From Chitinophaga sp. S165 (GTDB lineage: Bacteria; Bacteroidota; Bacteroidia; Chitinophagales; Chitinophagaceae), in the NCBI RefSeq assembly GCF_003182155.1, contig NZ_QGTG01000016.1, positions 23,834-87,833 on the forward strand: 64,000 bases of DNA, read 5' to 3'. The translations under genes were made by a program, and so were the position numbers. Of the stretch, positions 60,931-64,000 are shown piece by piece. Within the stretch, counting starts at the first letter, position 1. The number at the start of each line of letters is the position of its first letter. The notes beneath the pieces were generated by a model, which was given only the letters and a program-made list of their open reading frames with translations, was not told where the DNA came from and did no database searches.

Positions 60931-61551
60931 TTAGTTAATATGCAATCTCAATCCCACGTTCGCCTGCACTGCGTTATAGCTCGTGATTTCAGCCAGTTTA
61001 TATGGTGAATAGGTATACTGCACACTGGCATTGAACAATAACGGAGATCCCTTGCCAAAAGGAATATTAATGCCTATTTCAGGAGAAGCGGCAAACTGCC
61101 AGCTGTTATCTCTGTCTGTAAATTCACCCCAATATTTATTGTATAACATATTTACCGTACCAACGCCTACTCCTACATATGGAATAATGGCGGCATCAGG
61201 CCTGACCAGCTGGTACTGAACAGTGGCCAGTATTGGTGTAACCTCCAGCGTACGGGTTTGTACAGCCGAGATATCGCCGCTTTTTGTGGGATATACTGCT
61301 CGTGGTAACCGCTGATAAAACTGCTGGTAACCGCTTTGCAGGCCAATTGCAAACCTGTCATTGAGGTTATATTGAATGCCGGCTTTCCATCCACGGAAGC
61401 TGGTTTTATCTGAATAATCCTTCAACGAACCGAAGGGTTGTGCAACGGAATAATCTGCGTAAATGGATAAAGGAGAACGTACCTGTGCAAAAGCGGATTG
61501 TACTCCCAGGAAAGCGATCATCGTCAGTATCCAAAGCTTTATACTTTTCAT
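60931..61551 (-). CDS. Outer-membrane beta-barrel protein
   Basis: A 206-residue protein from the ATG at 61551, which opens with a signal peptide (KSIKLWILTMIAFLGVQSAF, cleavage near AFAQ). An ATG at 61575 adds only eight residues. The mature chain alternates polar and hydrophobic residues in beta strands (YADYSVAQPFG, WKAGIQYNLNDRFAIGLQSG, IIPYVGVGVGTVNMLYN) and ends ANVGLRLHIN, with Asn as the last residue. It resembles small outer-membrane beta-barrel proteins (OmpW/Opa-like, PF13505-type). Just downstream of a DUF4136 lipoprotein gene, probably the same transcript. Confidence 0.85.
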   Translation of the reverse strand: MKSIKLWILTMIAFLGVQSAFAQVRSPLSIYADYSVAQPFGSLKDYSDKTSFRGWKAGIQYNLNDRFAIGLQSGYQQFYQRLPRAVYPTKSGDISAVQTRTLEVTPILATVQYQLVRPDAAIIPYVGVGVGTVNMLYNKYWGEFTDRDNSWQFAASPEIGINIPFGKGSPLLFNASVQYTYSPYKLAEITSYNAVQANVGLRLHIN

Positions 61552-61574
61552 CTCAGTCTCTTTAAAGTGATTCA

Positions 61575-62216
61575 TTAATTGTTGTTTGCTTTCAGGTAGG
61601 TTGACTGTGCAAAAACTGCAGAAATCATACTGTCAACGTTATTGATGTTCCATACGCCGCTACCTCGTAACATGGCGTTCCATATAGCCATCAGCTGATT
61701 GTTCTTTGGATTTTTCAGGTCAACAATGTCGATAGAGACAGCACGCTCTTTCTGGTATACCTGGTAGTACGTAGGCCAGTAGTACCCATACCCTGGATAG
61801 CCCCAGTAAAACGGATCAAAATAGCCGCCTATACCGCTCCAGTAACCGGGATCGTAAATAACAGCACTGTAGGTATTGTCAATACGTGTAAGGTTTACTG
61901 CAAGATCCGGTTTGGCGGCCCTGCTCACCTGTGTGTACCCTCTTGCCGTCAGGGACTGCGTAACATCTGCGATGAGTTTTTTGTCATAGTCCGTCAGCGC
62001 ACGTTCTTCTGTATTTGAGTTGGTGGCGACTGCTACGGAATCGGCAATACTAAAGGTTTTGTAGGACGTGAAATCAACACTGTCTGCACGGTTTGTTACA
62101 TAGATCCTTGATTCATCTTCTGTCATATCCTTCAGCGGGTCTTTCCCACAACTACTGAATGACAGTACTACGCCCAATGCTGCGCTCATAAATAACATGA
62201 CTCTTTTCATATTCAC
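61575..62216 (-). CDS. DUF4136 lipoprotein
   Basis: A 213-residue protein with a lipoprotein signal (VMLFMSAALGVVLSFSSC), so anchored at the membrane. The DUF4136 region covers most of the mature part: SYKTFSIADSVAV, RALTDYDKKLIADVTQSLTA, KPDLAVNLTRID and a central Tyr/Gly/Pro-rich segment (YFDPFYWGYPGYGYYWPTYY), then VDLKNPKNNQLMAIWNAMLR. Function unknown. It overlaps or abuts the outer-membrane protein gene's extended frame. Start may be at 62216 or 62210. Confidence 0.87.
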   Translation of the reverse strand: MNMKRVMLFMSAALGVVLSFSSCGKDPLKDMTEDESRIYVTNRADSVDFTSYKTFSIADSVAVATNSNTEERALTDYDKKLIADVTQSLTARGYTQVSRAAKPDLAVNLTRIDNTYSAVIYDPGYWSGIGGYFDPFYWGYPGYGYYWPTYYQVYQKERAVSIDIVDLKNPKNNQLMAIWNAMLRGSGVWNINNVDSMISAVFAQSTYLKANNN

Positions 62217-62609
62217 GGGTTTTTATTTGTTGTTCTTTCAACAGGTACGGGGAGGAAATGAGACGGGCTGTTATGTATCAGTATAACAGGAAGTGTGCCA
62301 ACAGCTGGATTTGAAGAGCTGCACTACCTTTTAACGTATTTGAACTATGGATGTTACATAAAGTTTATCTGCGAAACGTTAAGGTATTCTTAAAATCAGG
62401 AGGGTGTTCGGAAATCACGGAGAGAGGAAATTCAGCTTGTTGCCTGTTTGAGGTCGGCTGAGATACCGCTGAGATACCGCAAAGCGGTACTTCAGTGAGC
62501 TGTTTTAATACAGAAAAACTTTACAGTTTATTGTGGATGATCAGCATTGACTTTACAAATGTAAGGACTACTTTGACAGGCACGTCAGCGTAAATGGGCT
62601 ACCGGTTGC
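62217..62609. other. Spacer with a tandem 11-bp repeat and small hairpin
   Basis: No gene was recognised. GCTGAGATACC occurs twice in tandem at 62457-62478, and CTGAGATACCGC then forms an imperfect stem with GCGGTACTTCAG at 62484-62495. No T-run follows directly. Confidence 0.5.
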
Positions 62610-63266
62610 CTAAAAAGTATGTGAATGGAGCAAAGATCCTGGCAGGATCTCTTTTTCTTTCAGAATGGCCTTTAATTGCGTTGCAGAGGTAAAATGGATA
62701 CCATCTATGCCACAGACTGCCGCACCGCGTATATTACGCTCATTATCGTCAATAAAGAGGGTTGAGGAGGCATCCAGTTCATAACGATTGATGAGCAGAT
62801 TGTAAAATGCTGCGTCCGGCTTCCGGATCTTCTCCCGGCCGGATACTACAATGCCGTCAAACCATTGCAAAAAAGGATAATTCAGAAGGGCCAGCGGGAA
62901 TGTCTCGTTGGACCAGTTGGTGAGGGCGTATAGCTTATATTGGTTACTTTCCTTTAGTTCCCGTAAAATATCGACTGTTTCTTCTATAGGCCCGCCCAGC
63001 ATTTCCTTCCAACGGCCGTAATAGGCCCGGATCTCCGCCTCAAACTTCGGAAACTTGTCTACCAACATCTCCGTAGCTTCCTGGAGGCTCCTGCCGCCGT
63101 CCTGCTCTTCGTTCCACGCGGATGTACAGACGTGGCTCAGAAAAAAGTCGGTTTCTGCTGCTGTCGCAAAGATCTTATTGTAGAGATAACGGGGATTCCA
63201 GTCTATCAGCACGGCGCCCAGATCAAATACCAGATTGGAATAATTTTTTACAGCAACAGTCTTCAT
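62610..63266 (-). CDS. HAD-superfamily phosphatase (YihX-like, subfamily IA)
   Basis: A 218-residue HAD hydrolase. The nucleophile motif NLVFDLGAVLIDWNPRYLYN has DLG instead of DxD, as in the YihX glucose-1-phosphate phosphatase group. Motif II is LYALTNWSNETF (Thr, Asn), and motif III-IV is GREKIRKPDAAFYNLL, with Lys, and TLFIDDNERNIRGAAVCGID (Asp-Asp). It is likely a cytoplasmic sugar or nucleotide phosphatase. The substrate is unknown. Confidence 0.92.
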   Translation of the reverse strand: MKTVAVKNYSNLVFDLGAVLIDWNPRYLYNKIFATAAETDFFLSHVCTSAWNEEQDGGRSLQEATEMLVDKFPKFEAEIRAYYGRWKEMLGGPIEETVDILRELKESNQYKLYALTNWSNETFPLALLNYPFLQWFDGIVVSGREKIRKPDAAFYNLLINRYELDASSTLFIDDNERNIRGAAVCGIDGIHFTSATQLKAILKEKEILPGSLLHSHTF

Positions 63267-63779
63267 GTGGATAAAGATAATCTATTTTACAGATTAAGGA
63301 AAAATATAAATCGTTGTAGGTGTCAAAATATTCCGCCATTTCCGCTCCCGCATATCCCGGAATAACCTGATGGTTAGCAGGGAGATAGGCGGAATGATAC
63401 AAAGAACCCTGTCCAGATCCACGCTTGGCTTTTGAAAATGATGGAACTGGTTTCAACTTCCGGTGAAAGGTTATGTTTCATAACGACCGGAAGAGCGATG
63501 ATATTGCCCGCTTCTACCACGGGTATTTCGGCAGCTGGTTGACGAAACAGGGGATCAATTCACTATAGTTATCCTTCTACAGTGGTCGAACAGGCTTTCT
63601 ATCGGCCTCATGCAAGCTTATTAAAAGATCACCAAAAGGATACTTAAAGGGCATTTATATATCAAATCGATATTGAAGTGACCTTTAGATGACCTTTTAA
63701 TGACATTTTAGTAAGCTTTTACGTACCTTAGAGAAACGATACAGTAAACTTGTATTTATAACCTCAAAACGACCTTTTT
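63267..63779. other. Spacer with an 11-bp tandem array; no clear gene
   Basis: A 513-base stretch. Short plus-strand frames near 63440-63568 look weakly protein-like but match nothing I know. The right end contains an 11-bp-period array (63679-63733) directly before the last gene. Confidence 0.5.
63679..63733. repeat. Tandem array, 11-bp period, five units
   Basis: Units TGACCTTTAGA, TGACCTTTTAA, TGACATTTTAG, TAAGCTTTTAC, GTACCTTAGAG. Identity falls from left to right. The array lies about 47 bases before the next gene's ATG, close enough to act in its regulation. Confidence 0.65.
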
Positions 63780-64000
63780 ATGGCCATTGTTAAAGACAAT
63801 ATCCTCATGCAATTGGTGCGGGGCACCCTCGGCAAACAAATCACGATCTACGAAAGGAACGGGCAGATCATTATGGCGAAGAAACGCGGCCCTTCAAAGA
63901 AAAAGCCTACACAAAAGCAGCTGGAGGCAAGGCATAAGATGACCATTGCTTCGATGCGTGCACATATCATGCTGGAGGATCCGGAAATAAAGGCTTATTA
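63780..64000 (+). CDS. Hypothetical protein, partial at right edge
   Basis: ATG at 63780 opens a frame that runs through the window end: MAIVKDNILMQLVRGTLGKQ, then ITIYERNGQIIMAKKRGPSK, a basic KKKPTQKQLEAR segment and AHIMLEDPEIKAYY. The protein-like composition and a start after a repeat array support it. The pattern of a short hydrophobic opening followed by a basic region resembles small uncharacterised proteins of Bacteroidota. The C-terminus is not visible and no function can be given. Confidence 0.75.
   Translation, partial: MAIVKDNILMQLVRGTLGKQITIYERNGQIIMAKKRGPSKKKPTQKQLEARHKMTIASMRAHIMLEDPEIKAY

Noticed and set aside
63473..63568. 31-residue plus-strand frame beginning MFHNDRKSDDIARF
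   Set aside because: Protein-like, but too short, with no upstream signal and no recognisable relative; could be a gene remnant.
1..64000. tRNA, rRNA or insertion sequence genes
   Set aside because: No T-loop GGTTCGAATC-like segment in a cloverleaf context, no rRNA core sequence and no transposase frame was found by eye; a dedicated tRNA search could still find one.

Overview
The window is chromosomal DNA from a member of the Bacteroidota, most likely a Chitinophaga-like Chitinophagaceae. The evidence is the recurrent -7 promoter box TAnnTTTG, the near absence of Shine-Dalgarno sequences, secreted proteins ending their signals in AQ, an OxyR, M48 lipoprotein and Mrp of Bacteroidota type, and moderate GC content. 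It is almost wholly housekeeping sequence. No rRNA, tRNA, CRISPR array, insertion sequence or prophage was found.

Layout. 1-1348: a BlaI/M56 (BlaR1-like) sensor-repressor pair with a dyad operator, then a repeat-rich spacer. 1349-4856: ftsE, rpsO and pnp. 4857-9700: NIPSNAP protein, secreted protein, prmA, plsY, M48 lipoprotein. 9712-15321: oxyR, a spacer with long hairpin repeats, a secreted coiled-coil protein, a glycosyltransferase plus methyltransferase pair, and another hairpin repeat. 15322-26090: an esterase, then a heme biosynthesis locus: hemA-C-D-E-F-B-L on the minus strand and hemH-hemG divergent on the plus strand. Together these nine genes cover every step from glutamyl-tRNA to protoheme using oxygen-dependent enzymes. 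26325-31286: DUF72 protein, lysine-rich protein, cysteine-free Fpg/Nei glycosylase, membrane protein, and a bacterial eRF1/Pelota-like protein. 31469-39738: pntAA-pntAB-pntB transhydrogenase, an RsmF-like methyltransferase, a LysM protein, fmt, namZ and an FKBP isomerase. 39761-43268: thioesterase, CWC protein, and metE under a cobalamin riboswitch. 43485-46004: pepT and exbB-exbD. 46153-48153: an AT-rich pair of AAA ATPase and TOPRIM-like protein that looks like an acquired defence module. 48207-64000: prmC/ribD, YigZ, hydroxyacyl-CoA dehydrogenase, mrp, an oxidoreductase/isomerase pair, pyrF, an acyl-CoA dehydrogenase, apbE, envelope proteins, a HAD phosphatase and a partial gene at the right edge.

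Most convergent gene pairs are separated by perfect stem-loop terminators. The most unusual features are a family of long imperfect hairpins with conserved mispairs (10760-11490 and 14738-14886), the ATPase/TOPRIM pair, a GGQ tripeptide in the eRF1-like protein, 11-bp-period tandem arrays in three spacers, a 44-bp near-palindrome before ftsE, and three -7 boxes placed 4-5 nt before start codons (possible leaderless mRNAs).
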